Source: Anaerolineales bacterium | GTDB lineage: Bacteria; Chloroflexota; Anaerolineae; Anaerolineales; Villigracilaceae | Length of the DNA stretch: 64,000 nucleotides | Direction: 5' to 3' | Assembly: GCA_025056175.1 (NCBI GenBank) | Contig: JANWWK010000030.1 | Span: forward strand, 1-64,000 | In this document: piece after piece, positions 7,715-17,258 of the stretch | Layout: each line of letters starts with the position of its first letter | Position numbering within the stretch: position 1 is the stretch's first letter | Position numbers and translations under genes: made by a program | Notes under the pieces: model-generated | The model's database searches: none | What the model was told of the DNA's origin: nothing | Seen by the model: only the letters and a program-made list of their open reading frames with translations

Positions 7715-8500
7715 TTAACGCACGCGGCGTTTCCACTCTTCCTTGAGTTGTAAATCACGCGGTGTATCGCCAGAGGGCAGCGCCAGAAAGTCGGTGAGCA
7801 GGCGGTTGAAGCGGGCGGTGTCTTCGAGCATGGGGAAGTGTGCCGCCTGTTCGAGGATGACCATGTGCATATTGTACGGTGAGCTTTCTGGTGAGAAGGG
7901 CGGAATGCTCACGGCGGGGTCGTTTTCGCCATACACCAGCAAGGTGGCGTTGTTGATATTGCCAATGCGGTTCGCCAGGCTAAACGCTTCCGGGTTGGCG
8001 AAGGAGGCCACAATGGCCTGCGGGTCGGCTTTCAGGGCATCTACCCGTGCGGGTTCTGCGGCGCTCTCTTTGGAGAGCAGCCAGTCTACCAGTTCGGGGA
8101 TGGGTGCGGAACGCAGACGGGCATTCACCATCCCGATTTCCATCGGGACGCCCACGGCCATCACACGGTCTACAATTTGTGGGTTGAGCCGGGTAAAGTG
8201 CAGGGCAACCAGGCCGCCCAAACCGTGTCCGACGAAGGCGACCTTGCCGATGCCCATCTCGTCCAGAAAGCTTTTGACCAGGTTGACGTGGACGTTGAGG
8301 TCATAGCGTTGCGGGTCGTGGGCGGTGTCGCCAAAGCCCCACAAATCGAGCGCGTAGGCGCGGAACGACATCGAGGCGGCCTGCATGGCGGGGACCCAGT
8401 AACGCCAGGAGCCGACCCAGCCGTGCAGGAAGACGATTGGACGTCCACGCCCAATCACTTCGTAATGAACGATGCCGCCTTCCAGTAAAATCGCGCTCAT
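7715..8500 (-). CDS. Alpha/beta hydrolase homologue lacking the nucleophile Ser (last gene of the ten-gene operon)
   Basis: This 261-residue protein has the alpha/beta-hydrolase fold: an oxyanion segment FLHGWVGSWRYW near 24-35 and DLWGFGDT near 52-59. The elbow reads VGHGLGG, so the usual Ser (GHSxGG) is Gly at residue 93 (codon at 8222-8224). A late Asp (GENDPAV) and a late His (QAAHFP) of the triad are present. Without the Ser it is probably not a classical esterase and may bind a ligand or be a regulatory partner. It closely resembles the intact hydrolase at 20261-21058 in the same operon (IVHYEV.GRGRP start), which implies duplication. The start lies one base after the CheY-like gene's stop. 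Confidence 0.85.
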   Translation of the reverse strand: MSAILLEGGIVHYEVIGRGRPIVFLHGWVGSWRYWVPAMQAASMSFRAYALDLWGFGDTAHDPQRYDLNVHVNLVKSFLDEMGIGKVAFVGHGLGGLVALHFTRLNPQIVDRVMAVGVPMEIGMVNARLRSAPIPELVDWLLSKESAAEPARVDALKADPQAIVASFANPEAFSLANRIGNINNATLLVYGENDPAVSIPPFSPESSPYNMHMVILEQAAHFPMLEDTARFNRLLTDFLALPSGDTPRDLQLKEEWKRRVR

Positions 8501-8501
8501 G

Positions 8502-8876
8502 TTATTTCTTATATTTTGCCAGGACGTTTTTCACGCGTTCGACCAGTTGGTCGGGAGCAAAGGGTTTAAGCAGATATTCTTCGGCACCTGCCGCCAGACC
8601 CTGTTCGATTTCGCTATCCTGTCCTTTGGCAGAGAGGAAGATGACCGGCGTGTGGGCCAGCTCTGGTTCGGCTTTGATGCGTTTGCAGGCTTCGTAACCG
8701 GTCAATTTGGGCATACGCACGTCTAGCATGACCAAATCGGGGCGCTCCTTTTTGGCAAGCAGGTAGCCTTCTTCGCCGTTTGTGCCGGCAATGACTTCAT
8801 GCCCGGCAAAACGCAGGGTAAACGCTATCAATTCACGAATATCGGGTTCGTCTTCTGCGATGACAATTTTTGCCAT
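8502..8876 (-). CDS. CheY-like single-domain response regulator
   Basis: A 124-residue stand-alone receiver domain with acidic residues at 9-11 (EDEPD), phospho-acceptor Asp52 in VMLDVRMPKLTG, a conserved Ser in VIFLSAK and Lys in LLKPFAPDQ. It has no output domain, so it would act by protein contact or as a phosphate shuttle. It lies two bases after the stop of the giant histidine kinase and one base before the next gene, and the kinase is its obvious phosphodonor. Confidence 0.94.
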   Translation of the reverse strand: MAKIVIAEDEPDIRELIAFTLRFAGHEVIAGTNGEEGYLLAKKERPDLVMLDVRMPKLTGYEACKRIKAEPELAHTPVIFLSAKGQDSEIEQGLAAGAEEYLLKPFAPDQLVERVKNVLAKYKK

Positions 8877-8878
8877 GC

Positions 8879-11800
8879 TTACTCCTCAGGTTGGTACGCC
8901 GGAATGGTCACGGAGAACGTGCTGCCCTGTCCGGGAATGCCTGTACTGGTCATCCAGATTTTGCCGTGGTGCATTTCGACCAATTGTTTGACGATGGAAA
9001 GTCCCAACCCGGTGCCGGGCGTTGCCAGTACCAGGGGGTCTTCGCCGCGGAAGAAGCGGTCGAACACCCGTTCGTGCTGGTCTGGCGGGATGCCAATGCC
9101 GGTGTCTTTCACGTCAATCTGCACCATGCCGTCGTTTTTGCGTAAATGGACCTGAATTTTGCCCTCGGCAGGCGTGTAGTGGTAGGCGTTATCGACCAGG
9201 TTGTCAATCACCTGGCGAATGCGCTCGGTATCTGCCATCGCGCGTGGAAGGCCATCTTCGACGGTAAAAGAGATCTCCATCGGTTTTTGGTCATCTTGTG
9301 CGCGCTTGACGAAGCGTTCGACCACTTCGCTCACAATTTCGGTCAGGTCGAGCGGTTGCAGGGTGAGTGAAACGCGCCCGGCCTCGATGCGGGAGACGTC
9401 CAGCAGGTCGTTGACCAGAATGTTCAGCCGCTCGGTGTTGTTCTTGACGATGCGCAGGAAATGTGCCTGGTTTTCGTTCAACGCCCCGGCGGCGCCCATC
9501 AGCAGAATATCCACATAGCCGCGAATGGAGGTCATGGGCGTGCGGAGCTCGTGGCTGACCGTTGCGACGAATTCCGATTTCAGCCGGTCTACTTCGACTT
9601 CGTGCGTAATATCGCGGAAAATGGAGACGGTGCCGAGAAATTCTTTTTGCCAGATGACCGGCGAAAGGTGAACCAGGACGACCTGCCCGCTTTCCAGGTT
9701 GATTTGTTCGGCATACATTTCTCCAGCGTGATGCTGTTCAGGGTGGTTCGACCAATCCTGCACCACACGCACCCACGTTTGGGTGGATTTGCCAAACAGG
9801 CCGGAGAAGTTTTCCACTGGTTTGCCAATCACCTTGTCGGCAGGCAGCGCCAGAATGCGCTGGGCTGAAGCGTTGACGAACGAAATTTTGTTAGACGGGT
9901 CGGTCACCAGCACGCCATCGGCCACTGCTTCGAGGATGGCGGTCTGGCGGCTGGCTTCCATTTGTTGCGAGCGCAGCATTGCTCCCAGTCGTTCGGCCTG
10001 GTCACGGATGAGTTCATAGAGCTGCGCGTTGTTAATCGAAATTGCCACCTGAGCGCCAATCGCCCGCACCATTTCAAGCGAGTCTTCGTTGAAAAAGCCA
10101 ACCTTGCGGTGGAAGACCATGATGGCGCCAATAACATCTTCACCGACAATGAGCGGAGCAACGATAGCGCTGCGATGGTCTTGTGAACTTTGCGAGATGA
10201 CCCAGCGCGGGTCCAGATACAGGTCATCAATCAACACTGGCTGGCGATGCTTGACGACCCATCCGGCCAGGCCTTCACCCACTTTGAGTTTGAAAGAGGA
10301 GGCTTTGCGTCCGGCGTCTTGTGTTACATAACCGTAGCCGGCGCGGTAGTGAAGCATGTTATCTTCGGGGTGCAGGAGCATGATGGTGCCTTGTTCGGCT
10401 CCGATGGCTTCGTTCAGAAGCGAAAGTGTGCGGCTGAGGGCGCGGTCGAGGTCGAGGCTGGCGGAGACTTCGGTCAAAATGCGCAATAAGGTTTCGGTGT
10501 TGCGTTGTTCGCGCTCCAGTTCAGCGGTGCGTTCGATGACGCGTTGTTCGAGGGTGAGTGCGAATTGTTTGGTCTCGCTGAGCAAGCGCGAGTTCTGCAG
10601 GGCAATTGTGGCCTGGTTTGCCAATGTGCTTAAGATTTGCTGGTCGTTTTCGCTATATGCGTTGGATTGATAACTCTGCGCCGAAATAGCGCCTATGGTT
10701 TTGCCGCCGGAAATCATGGGTACGACGATGATGGAGTGGGGGGTACCTTTTTCACCAACGGTAACACCGCCGCGTTCTTCGGCCTCGTGTGCTTGCATGA
10801 TTACGATGGGTTTTCCGCTGGCAATCACCTGTCCAACCAGTCCTTGCCCAAAGGGCAGGCGCACGCTGGAAATGCGCTGACCCATATCCACGATGTATAC
10901 GTTGTCCACTTCGTTTGATTCTTCATCATGCAGGGCTACCACAAAGGCATCTACCGGCATGAGTTTGGCGGCGGCCTGATGGACAGCGCGATAAATGTCA
11001 TCTGCGTTCAGGCTCGCACCGATTTCAAACGAAACCTGGTTCAGGATTTTCAGCCGCTCTGCCGTTGCGCGGGTAGACTGGTACAGGTCGGCGTTTTCCA
11101 GCGCGATAGCGGCCTGGTTGCTGATGGTGCGTGCAAGGTCAATTTCCGTAGATTTGAAATGACCGAACTCCCGACTTTGGATGACGACGACATAGCGGTT
11201 CTGCGTGCTGAAAATAGGCACAATCATGAGCGAGGCGGTGTCTTCCAGGAACTCGGAAAGCGTCGCCAGTTGCGTATCCAGACGGGCATCTTCGCTGACG
11301 TAGACGGTGAGTGATTCACGGATGTGGGTGAGTGCGGGAGGTTCCGGAATGTTGCGATAGAGGGTAGGGCGTCCAAGTTCTTCGGGCAGAAGCGCCAGCA
11401 AGAGGGCGCGCTTGTCTTGCTGCAGTTGTAAAATCATGGCCCGTTCCGCACGCATGGCGGTCATCAGTTGCCTGGCCGTAAGCGGCAGAACCTCGTCGGC
11501 GTTGAGCGAACGAGCCAGTTCTGCGGAGAACTGATTGAGCAGCGCCAGGCGCTGAGAGCGTTCGTTGAGTTCTGCGGCCCGCTGAATTGATTCCTCGAAC
11601 AGAGTGGCGTTATCAATGGCGACGGCGGCCTGGCTGGCAAAAGTTGTTGCCAGTTGCACAATTTCATTTTCGTAGAAGTTCGCTTCGGCTTTTTCGAGCG
11701 CCACCACGCCAATCACTTGCTCTTTGACAATCAGCGGAACGCCCAGCCAGGAGAACCGCGTTGCCTCGGTCAGGCTGGCAAAGCGTGGGTCGTTACGCAC

Positions 11801-14800
11801 GTCACCAACCACAATCGGTTTGTTGGTGCGAATCATCTCACCGAACGACATGCTGTCTTCGATTTCGACACTCAACCCCTTGCGTTCTTCGGCATCATCG
11901 AAGCCGCGTGCTTCGGCTATCACCAGTTTTCCATCGGAGCGCAGCCAGAGCGTCGCCGTGTCGTAGGGAACGACCGTCTTCATGCGGTCGAGCAGCGAGG
12001 CGAGCAGTTCTTCGCGCCGCAGGCTTGAAGTGAGCGTTGCAGCCACTGAGTTGAGCGCCTGCAATTGGCCGGTGCGTTCCTGTGTGGTCTGTAACAGACG
12101 CACGTTTTCCAGTGATAAGGCCACTTGCTGGGTGAGCGAGAGTAAAAGGGCTTCGTCTTCTGGGCGAAAGACCGCGGGCGTGTTGAAATTTTCCAGCAAC
12201 AGGACGCCGATGTTTTGTGAACCGGTCTGGATGGGAATAAGCATGCAGGAAATAGACACTCGCCCGCCGCAGGCTTTTTGGTATTTCAGGAGATTTTCAG
12301 CGGAAAGGTTGTATTCATTCGCAAAGTTGATTTCGTCTATGCGGCGGGGTTGTTTTTCTGCAAAAACGCGGCCTGGCAACCCTTCGTTGAGATGATACTT
12401 AATCTCTAAAATGATTTCATCATCCACGTAATTCATGGCTGCAACCGGCACCAGCGCCTCTTCGTGTGGGTCCCATTGGAAGACAACCCCGGCGTGGGCA
12501 ACTTTGACCACGCGTAGAGCGCTCTGAAGCAGCGATTCCAGAATTCGGTTGGGGGTCAAGCCGCTCAATTGGCGGCTGAAATCCAGTAGCAGGTTCACTT
12601 CTTCCAGCCGCTGGCGGGTTTCGTTGAGCTGGCTGATGTTTTGCAGAATAATCGAAATTTGCCGGCTTATCTGTAAGTAGATTTGCCGGTCTTCGGCGGA
12701 GATAGCGGGCATTGGTTCGGTATTGACCGCCAGCAAAGCCGCAATCGGTTTTTGTTTGATGATGATGGGAATGGCGATGAAGGATTTGGCGCGCAGAACG
12801 GTCAGGAAGGGGGTATCGTGCCAGGTTCCGTCTTCATCAATGTTGATGGAGAGCAGGGTTTCGCCGGTTTGCAGGCAGGTGCGCAGGGGGTTTCGTTGAC
12901 CGAACAGGCTTTGCGGGTTGGCGCCAGGCGGCACGTTGCCAAGAACATACACAATGCGTGGGCCATCGCTCGTTTCGCGTGCTATCAGGGAGGTAGACAT
13001 GTCGAAACTGCTCAACACTTGCTGACCAAGGGTCATCAGGGCAGAGGCCAGGTCAAACTGCCGGCTAATGGCTTCGGTCAACTGCAAGCCGGCGCGAATG
13101 TGTTGAGCGCGGTGGGCCAGATTCGCCACAGCGATTGTGTGGTCCAGGTCTTTGTGTAACAAAATGGGCAGACTGCGCTGACTGAAGGTCAGGAGTTTCT
13201 TTGCGCGCCCTACTTCTGCCGAGTAGGCCTGAATGCGTTCTTCTGCTGATTCCAGAGCGCGTCCGTTCATAATTATCACAGCGGCCTGTGCTGCGTACGC
13301 TTCGAGAGTTTCGAGCGTTACGGCATCCGGGCGCATTCCATCGCGCGGCGTATCTACGCTGATAAGTCCCAGTGGACGCTCATCCTGGTCATAAATCGGG
13401 ATGAGCAGCATGTCTTCCGGTTTCCAGGCGTTGGGGGTGCGCTCTGCTTCTTGCGGCGGGGTGATAGCCTGGAGATTGCTTGTCAGGGCGCGGGCTTGTT
13501 CTGTTGGAATGAAATAAACGCTGTTGATTTCAAATTCCGGTTTCATCCATTGCGCCACACTCGTCCACGTCTGTTGTTGTGTCTGAATGCGGGCAAACGT
13601 TTCTTTGTCTATGCCGGCCGCGGCGACGCGTGTTAACAGTTTGGTTTCTAAATCGTTCAAGCTAATCAGCACCGTGTTGAACGGTGTGGCCTTTTGAATG
13701 CTTTGCGCCAGGAGTTCCAGAGATGTTGCGAGCGCAGGACTGGCGCGCAGTTGTTTCATCGTTTCGGTAAGTTGATTGAAGGCTTCGGCCCGTCGTCGGA
13801 GCGTTTCCATACGGTTGCGCTGTTCGCGCTGGCTGAATGCCGATTGCAGCGCAATTGCGCCTTGCACAGCAATTGTCTTAATGATTTCGGCGCGTGTTTC
13901 ATCAAAATGACCTGCTTGCTGCGCGTGGAGCTCGATAAAACCAAAAGTTTCATCCTGGTAGGAGAGTGCAACCGCCAGTGCAGAACGAACGCTCGTATGA
14001 GGAGGGGCAGATTGCTCATTAAATTCTGCGACTACCACTGGTTGCTTGCTCAGGCGCGCTTGCTTGACCAACGCGGTAGAGGTTTCACTGGCAGGATGCC
14101 CTAAAAAGAACAAGACGGGAGCGGTTTCTGCTTCAGTATGTCCGGGTTCGTACAGCACCGCACTCCCACATTCGGCCTGGCTAACCCGCAGGCTTTCTTC
14201 ATACACTACCCGCATCAGTTCTTTGAGGCTGCTTGCCGTGTTCAATTCGCGCACGATGCGCGCCAGTGTCGTCAGGAACGTGGCACGGCGGCGAAGCGAT
14301 TCCTGCGTCTCGTTTGTGCGGCGCGCATTTTCAATGGCAATTGCTATCTGGCTGGCAACGGTGAAGCTAATTTGCAAATCGGCCGGACCGAACAGCTCTT
14401 CACGGCGTGCGCCAAGCATCATCTCGCCAATCCCCTGTCCGCGCACGATGAGTGGCACGGCAATCGCCGATTCCAGCGATAGACGGCGAACCATTGCCTG
14501 ATAAAACGGTAAAACGCGCCGGTCTTTGGAAAGATTGCCCGAAAGGAACGGCCGCTGGCTTCCGGCTACCGTCAGCCGGTAGTTGGAGGGTTTGACCACA
14601 ATCCGCGAGAGTGTATTGAGCAGTTCTTGTGGAACGCCAATCACCGAGGGCAGGTGGGCGCGCATGACCCCTGATTCTTCATCAAACAGGAAAACCGCGC
14701 CGACTTCTGCCTGGAGGAGTTGCATGACTTCTTTCAAAGAATAAGTGATGATTTCATCCAGCGTGGCGTTCGAGCTTACCAGGCTGGCAATCCGGCGCAA

Positions 14801-16321
14801 TGATTCGGCACGTTGATTGCGTTGACGCGCTTGCTGAACGAGGAGTGCATTGTCAATGATGGCCGCGACCTGGTTGGCAACCAGGTTTAACAGACGAAAA
14901 TCGTCCTGCGAAAGCAACTGATTTCCCTGCCGCTGGTTGGACAGTTGCAAATAACCCAAAAACCGTCCGGCAGAAAGCAAAGGAATCAGGGTCGTATCAC
15001 GCATCGAAGCGGCCTGGGCCAGGTCTTGCAACCCCAACTCGGCCCATACCGGGTCCTGGCTGGCATCTGCGGTCGTGAGCGTTTTCTGGCTGTTGATATG
15101 TTCTTCTGCCGGGCTATTCGGGCGGATGGTGGTTTTATAAATTTGGACGATGTTGTTTGGCAAGCCGTGAAAAGGGGTTTGTCCTTCCAGCACATGGCGC
15201 TGTTCGTCGTACAGCAAAAACCCCAGCATTTCGACATTAAACAGGGGCGAAAGCCCACCCACCAGGCGTGAGAACAGGTCTTTAAAATCGCGCAGAGAGC
15301 CGACCGTCTGCGAAAGATGAGTCAGTCCAAGCAATTGCGCGTTCCAGCGCTGTTGTTTTTCGTATAGCACGGCATTTCGCAACGCAATCGCAGCCTGTCC
15401 GCTGATGAGTTGCAGAACGTTCACGTCGTCGTTCGAGAATCCGTTGGAAGGAATGACGCCCACTTCCAGGGTGCCGACCAACACTCCATAGGCAATCAAG
15501 GGCAGACCAATGTAAGACCCCATGGGTGGCACCCGGCTTCCAAATGGGTCATAGCGCACTTCGTTGGGGGCACGCGTATCGCGGATAAACAGTTCTTTGC
15601 GTTGGGAAACCAGGAACCCGGCGTATTCTCCAAACTGGCTTTTGTTTTCGCGCTGGAGTGTGCGTGCAGCGCCGGTTGTTTCACTGAGACGGTAAATGAC
15701 CAGCGCTTTGCTATTCTCATCCCAAATTTTCAATTCCAGGAAATCTGTCGCCACCAATCGTTCGACGTTTAGGAGCGTTGCCTGGATGGTGGCTTCCAGG
15801 CTCAGGCTGCTTGCAATCGCCTGCCCGAATTCTGTAACTGTTTGCAGGGCAATGCCTGGAATGTTCTCGCCTTTGGTGGTGTCTCCCAGTCCCAGAGAAT
15901 TTTCCACGCGGCGAAGGGCCAGCAGGGTGGCTGGCGCTGTTCCCGGTATGCGGTACGAAACGGCATCAACCAGTTTGCCATTCACTGAAAAACGTGCCTG
16001 ACCTTCTGCAGCGCACAGTTCCAGAAAGCTTTCGGTTGGACGAACGCGGCGCGCCAGCCGTTCCAAATGGGGCGTTTCTCCTTCATACAGGTCAAACCAC
16101 TCTCTTGCCTGGGGATTGATGTAGCGCAATCGCCCGCCGGTTTCGACGACAAGGATGGCGTCGGTATGTGTTTTTTGTTGCAAAAATGCCGGTTGTGCTG
16201 TTTGCACAAACGATGGCCGCACTTTTGGCACGATGAAACGCAAAAGCGCCCAGACTATCAGCACAAAAGACAGTCCGAGTAAGAGAAAGCCCGTGCTCAG
16301 GAGAATTGGGCCTGACGGCAT
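8879..16321 (-). CDS. Giant multi-GAF histidine kinase, 2480 residues
   Basis: The N-terminus has one membrane segment (about 5-33) and a PAS-like stretch near 50-80. About eleven GAF-type units follow between roughly residues 150 and 2120, each with phrases like VPLI...GVL or QAAIALENA and joined by short coiled linkers. One longer coiled coil (LEQRVIERTAELEREQRN) precedes the last GAF. A PAS domain near 2140-2250 (VTDPSNKISFVNASAQRIL) leads into HisKA with His2257 in SHELRTP. The HATPase has NAYHYTP, DTGIGIP and TGLGLSIV. The chain can phosphorylate the flanking receivers at 8502 and 16340. Most bacterial GAF kinases have one to a few GAF units, so this is exceptional. The frame is open throughout, with no sign of decay. 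Confidence 0.95.
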   Translation of the reverse strand: MPSGPILLSTGFLLLGLSFVLIVWALLRFIVPKVRPSFVQTAQPAFLQQKTHTDAILVVETGGRLRYINPQAREWFDLYEGETPHLERLARRVRPTESFLELCAAEGQARFSVNGKLVDAVSYRIPGTAPATLLALRRVENSLGLGDTTKGENIPGIALQTVTEFGQAIASSLSLEATIQATLLNVERLVATDFLELKIWDENSKALVIYRLSETTGAARTLQRENKSQFGEYAGFLVSQRKELFIRDTRAPNEVRYDPFGSRVPPMGSYIGLPLIAYGVLVGTLEVGVIPSNGFSNDDVNVLQLISGQAAIALRNAVLYEKQQRWNAQLLGLTHLSQTVGSLRDFKDLFSRLVGGLSPLFNVEMLGFLLYDEQRHVLEGQTPFHGLPNNIVQIYKTTIRPNSPAEEHINSQKTLTTADASQDPVWAELGLQDLAQAASMRDTTLIPLLSAGRFLGYLQLSNQRQGNQLLSQDDFRLLNLVANQVAAIIDNALLVQQARQRNQRAESLRRIASLVSSNATLDEIITYSLKEVMQLLQAEVGAVFLFDEESGVMRAHLPSVIGVPQELLNTLSRIVVKPSNYRLTVAGSQRPFLSGNLSKDRRVLPFYQAMVRRLSLESAIAVPLIVRGQGIGEMMLGARREELFGPADLQISFTVASQIAIAIENARRTNETQESLRRRATFLTTLARIVRELNTASSLKELMRVVYEESLRVSQAECGSAVLYEPGHTEAETAPVLFFLGHPASETSTALVKQARLSKQPVVVAEFNEQSAPPHTSVRSALAVALSYQDETFGFIELHAQQAGHFDETRAEIIKTIAVQGAIALQSAFSQREQRNRMETLRRRAEAFNQLTETMKQLRASPALATSLELLAQSIQKATPFNTVLISLNDLETKLLTRVAAAGIDKETFARIQTQQQTWTSVAQWMKPEFEINSVYFIPTEQARALTSNLQAITPPQEAERTPNAWKPEDMLLIPIYDQDERPLGLISVDTPRDGMRPDAVTLETLEAYAAQAAVIIMNGRALESAEERIQAYSAEVGRAKKLLTFSQRSLPILLHKDLDHTIAVANLAHRAQHIRAGLQLTEAISRQFDLASALMTLGQQVLSSFDMSTSLIARETSDGPRIVYVLGNVPPGANPQSLFGQRNPLRTCLQTGETLLSINIDEDGTWHDTPFLTVLRAKSFIAIPIIIKQKPIAALLAVNTEPMPAISAEDRQIYLQISRQISIILQNISQLNETRQRLEEVNLLLDFSRQLSGLTPNRILESLLQSALRVVKVAHAGVVFQWDPHEEALVPVAAMNYVDDEIILEIKYHLNEGLPGRVFAEKQPRRIDEINFANEYNLSAENLLKYQKACGGRVSISCMLIPIQTGSQNIGVLLLENFNTPAVFRPEDEALLLSLTQQVALSLENVRLLQTTQERTGQLQALNSVAATLTSSLRREELLASLLDRMKTVVPYDTATLWLRSDGKLVIAEARGFDDAEERKGLSVEIEDSMSFGEMIRTNKPIVVGDVRNDPRFASLTEATRFSWLGVPLIVKEQVIGVVALEKAEANFYENEIVQLATTFASQAAVAIDNATLFEESIQRAAELNERSQRLALLNQFSAELARSLNADEVLPLTARQLMTAMRAERAMILQLQQDKRALLLALLPEELGRPTLYRNIPEPPALTHIRESLTVYVSEDARLDTQLATLSEFLEDTASLMIVPIFSTQNRYVVVIQSREFGHFKSTEIDLARTISNQAAIALENADLYQSTRATAERLKILNQVSFEIGASLNADDIYRAVHQAAAKLMPVDAFVVALHDEESNEVDNVYIVDMGQRISSVRLPFGQGLVGQVIASGKPIVIMQAHEAEERGGVTVGEKGTPHSIIVVPMISGGKTIGAISAQSYQSNAYSENDQQILSTLANQATIALQNSRLLSETKQFALTLEQRVIERTAELEREQRNTETLLRILTEVSASLDLDRALSRTLSLLNEAIGAEQGTIMLLHPEDNMLHYRAGYGYVTQDAGRKASSFKLKVGEGLAGWVVKHRQPVLIDDLYLDPRWVISQSSQDHRSAIVAPLIVGEDVIGAIMVFHRKVGFFNEDSLEMVRAIGAQVAISINNAQLYELIRDQAERLGAMLRSQQMEASRQTAILEAVADGVLVTDPSNKISFVNASAQRILALPADKVIGKPVENFSGLFGKSTQTWVRVVQDWSNHPEQHHAGEMYAEQINLESGQVVLVHLSPVIWQKEFLGTVSIFRDITHEVEVDRLKSEFVATVSHELRTPMTSIRGYVDILLMGAAGALNENQAHFLRIVKNNTERLNILVNDLLDVSRIEAGRVSLTLQPLDLTEIVSEVVERFVKRAQDDQKPMEISFTVEDGLPRAMADTERIRQVIDNLVDNAYHYTPAEGKIQVHLRKNDGMVQIDVKDTGIGIPPDQHERVFDRFFRGEDPLVLATPGTGLGLSIVKQLVEMHHGKIWMTSTGIPGQGSTFSVTIPAYQPEE

Positions 16322-16339
16322 GAGGAAGCGTACTCCTGC

Positions 16340-17245
16340 TTACTCTCTGGTTGCTGTGCCGGCATCTTGTCGCCGTGCTTCGGCAGCCAGTTCCGTAATT
16401 TCACGAATATCGGCAAACGACGTCTGCGAAGGCGAGACCAGACCAATCGCCAGCGTCATGAGAGGGAATTGTTCGGTTTGTCCGTCGGGGCCGGGCGCCA
16501 AAATGAACCCTTGCTGACGGTCTATGAAGTTATAGTGAGTTTGAACTTCTTCGGCAAAACGTTCTTTGAGACGGGTTTTGACCTGGCTCGATGCGCCTTC
16601 GGTAGTGATGACAACGAAATTATCACCGCCAGCATGGCCGACAAAATCGGCAGGGGTGCCGAGTTCATCCAGCACTTCGCCGATTAACATGCCCGTAAAG
16701 CGCAAGACATCATCCCCCGCCACGAAGCCGTACACATCTTTGAATGCTTCAAAGTGGTTGATGCGAATATCGAGGAAAGCCCATCCGGTTTCGCGGATGA
16801 TTTTGCGTAACTGCTCTTCAATAAGCCGTCCCGCCGGTAAGCCGGAGCGCGGGTCGGTCAGGCTTTCGCGTTCGGAGCGGCGGATGGCGCCCTGGACGCG
16901 TAGTTTCAGTTCCTCGATGTCGAACGGCTTGGTGATGTAGTCATCGGCGCCCAGCTCCAGGCCATGCAGGCGGTCACTGCGTTCGTCTTTTTGGGTGAGG
17001 AAGATGACGGGGATGTGGCTGGTGCGTGTGTTCATGCGCAGGGTGCGGCAGACTTCGTAGCCGTCAATATCGGGCAGCATGATGTCCAGCACAATCAGGT
17101 GCGGCAAGGCGTGCCTGGTTTTTTCCAGCGCATCGGAACCGCGCATGGCCGTGTCCACATCGTAGCCTAACCCGCTGAAGTAGATTTTCAGCATGGTGGA
17201 GATGTCGACATCGTCCTCGACTATCAACAGGCGGGCTTTTCCCAT
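16340..17245 (-). CDS. Response regulator with a degenerate GGDEF-like domain
   Basis: A 301-residue protein. The receiver (1-125) has EDD at 10-12, Asp54 in VLDIMLPD and Lys in ITKPFDIEEL. The second domain (about 130-290) resembles a diguanylate cyclase: DPRSGLPAGRLIEEQL replaces DxLTGLxNR, and the signature loop reads HAGGDNFVVI, GGDNF in place of GG(D/E)EF. The Asn replaces a Glu needed for catalysis and metal binding, so the domain may only bind GTP or act as a protein interface. It starts 13 bases after the acyl-ACP reductase-like gene and ends 18 bases before the giant kinase. Confidence 0.9.
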   Translation of the reverse strand: MGKARLLIVEDDVDISTMLKIYFSGLGYDVDTAMRGSDALEKTRHALPHLIVLDIMLPDIDGYEVCRTLRMNTRTSHIPVIFLTQKDERSDRLHGLELGADDYITKPFDIEELKLRVQGAIRRSERESLTDPRSGLPAGRLIEEQLRKIIRETGWAFLDIRINHFEAFKDVYGFVAGDDVLRFTGMLIGEVLDELGTPADFVGHAGGDNFVVITTEGASSQVKTRLKERFAEEVQTHYNFIDRQQGFILAPGPDGQTEQFPLMTLAIGLVSPSQTSFADIREITELAAEARRQDAGTATRE

Positions 17246-17258
17246 AACGAGCCTCCCA

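Noticed and set aside
16340-17245. Active diguanylate cyclase
   Set aside because: The signature is GGDNF and the catalytic Glu is missing; it is kept as a degenerate domain.
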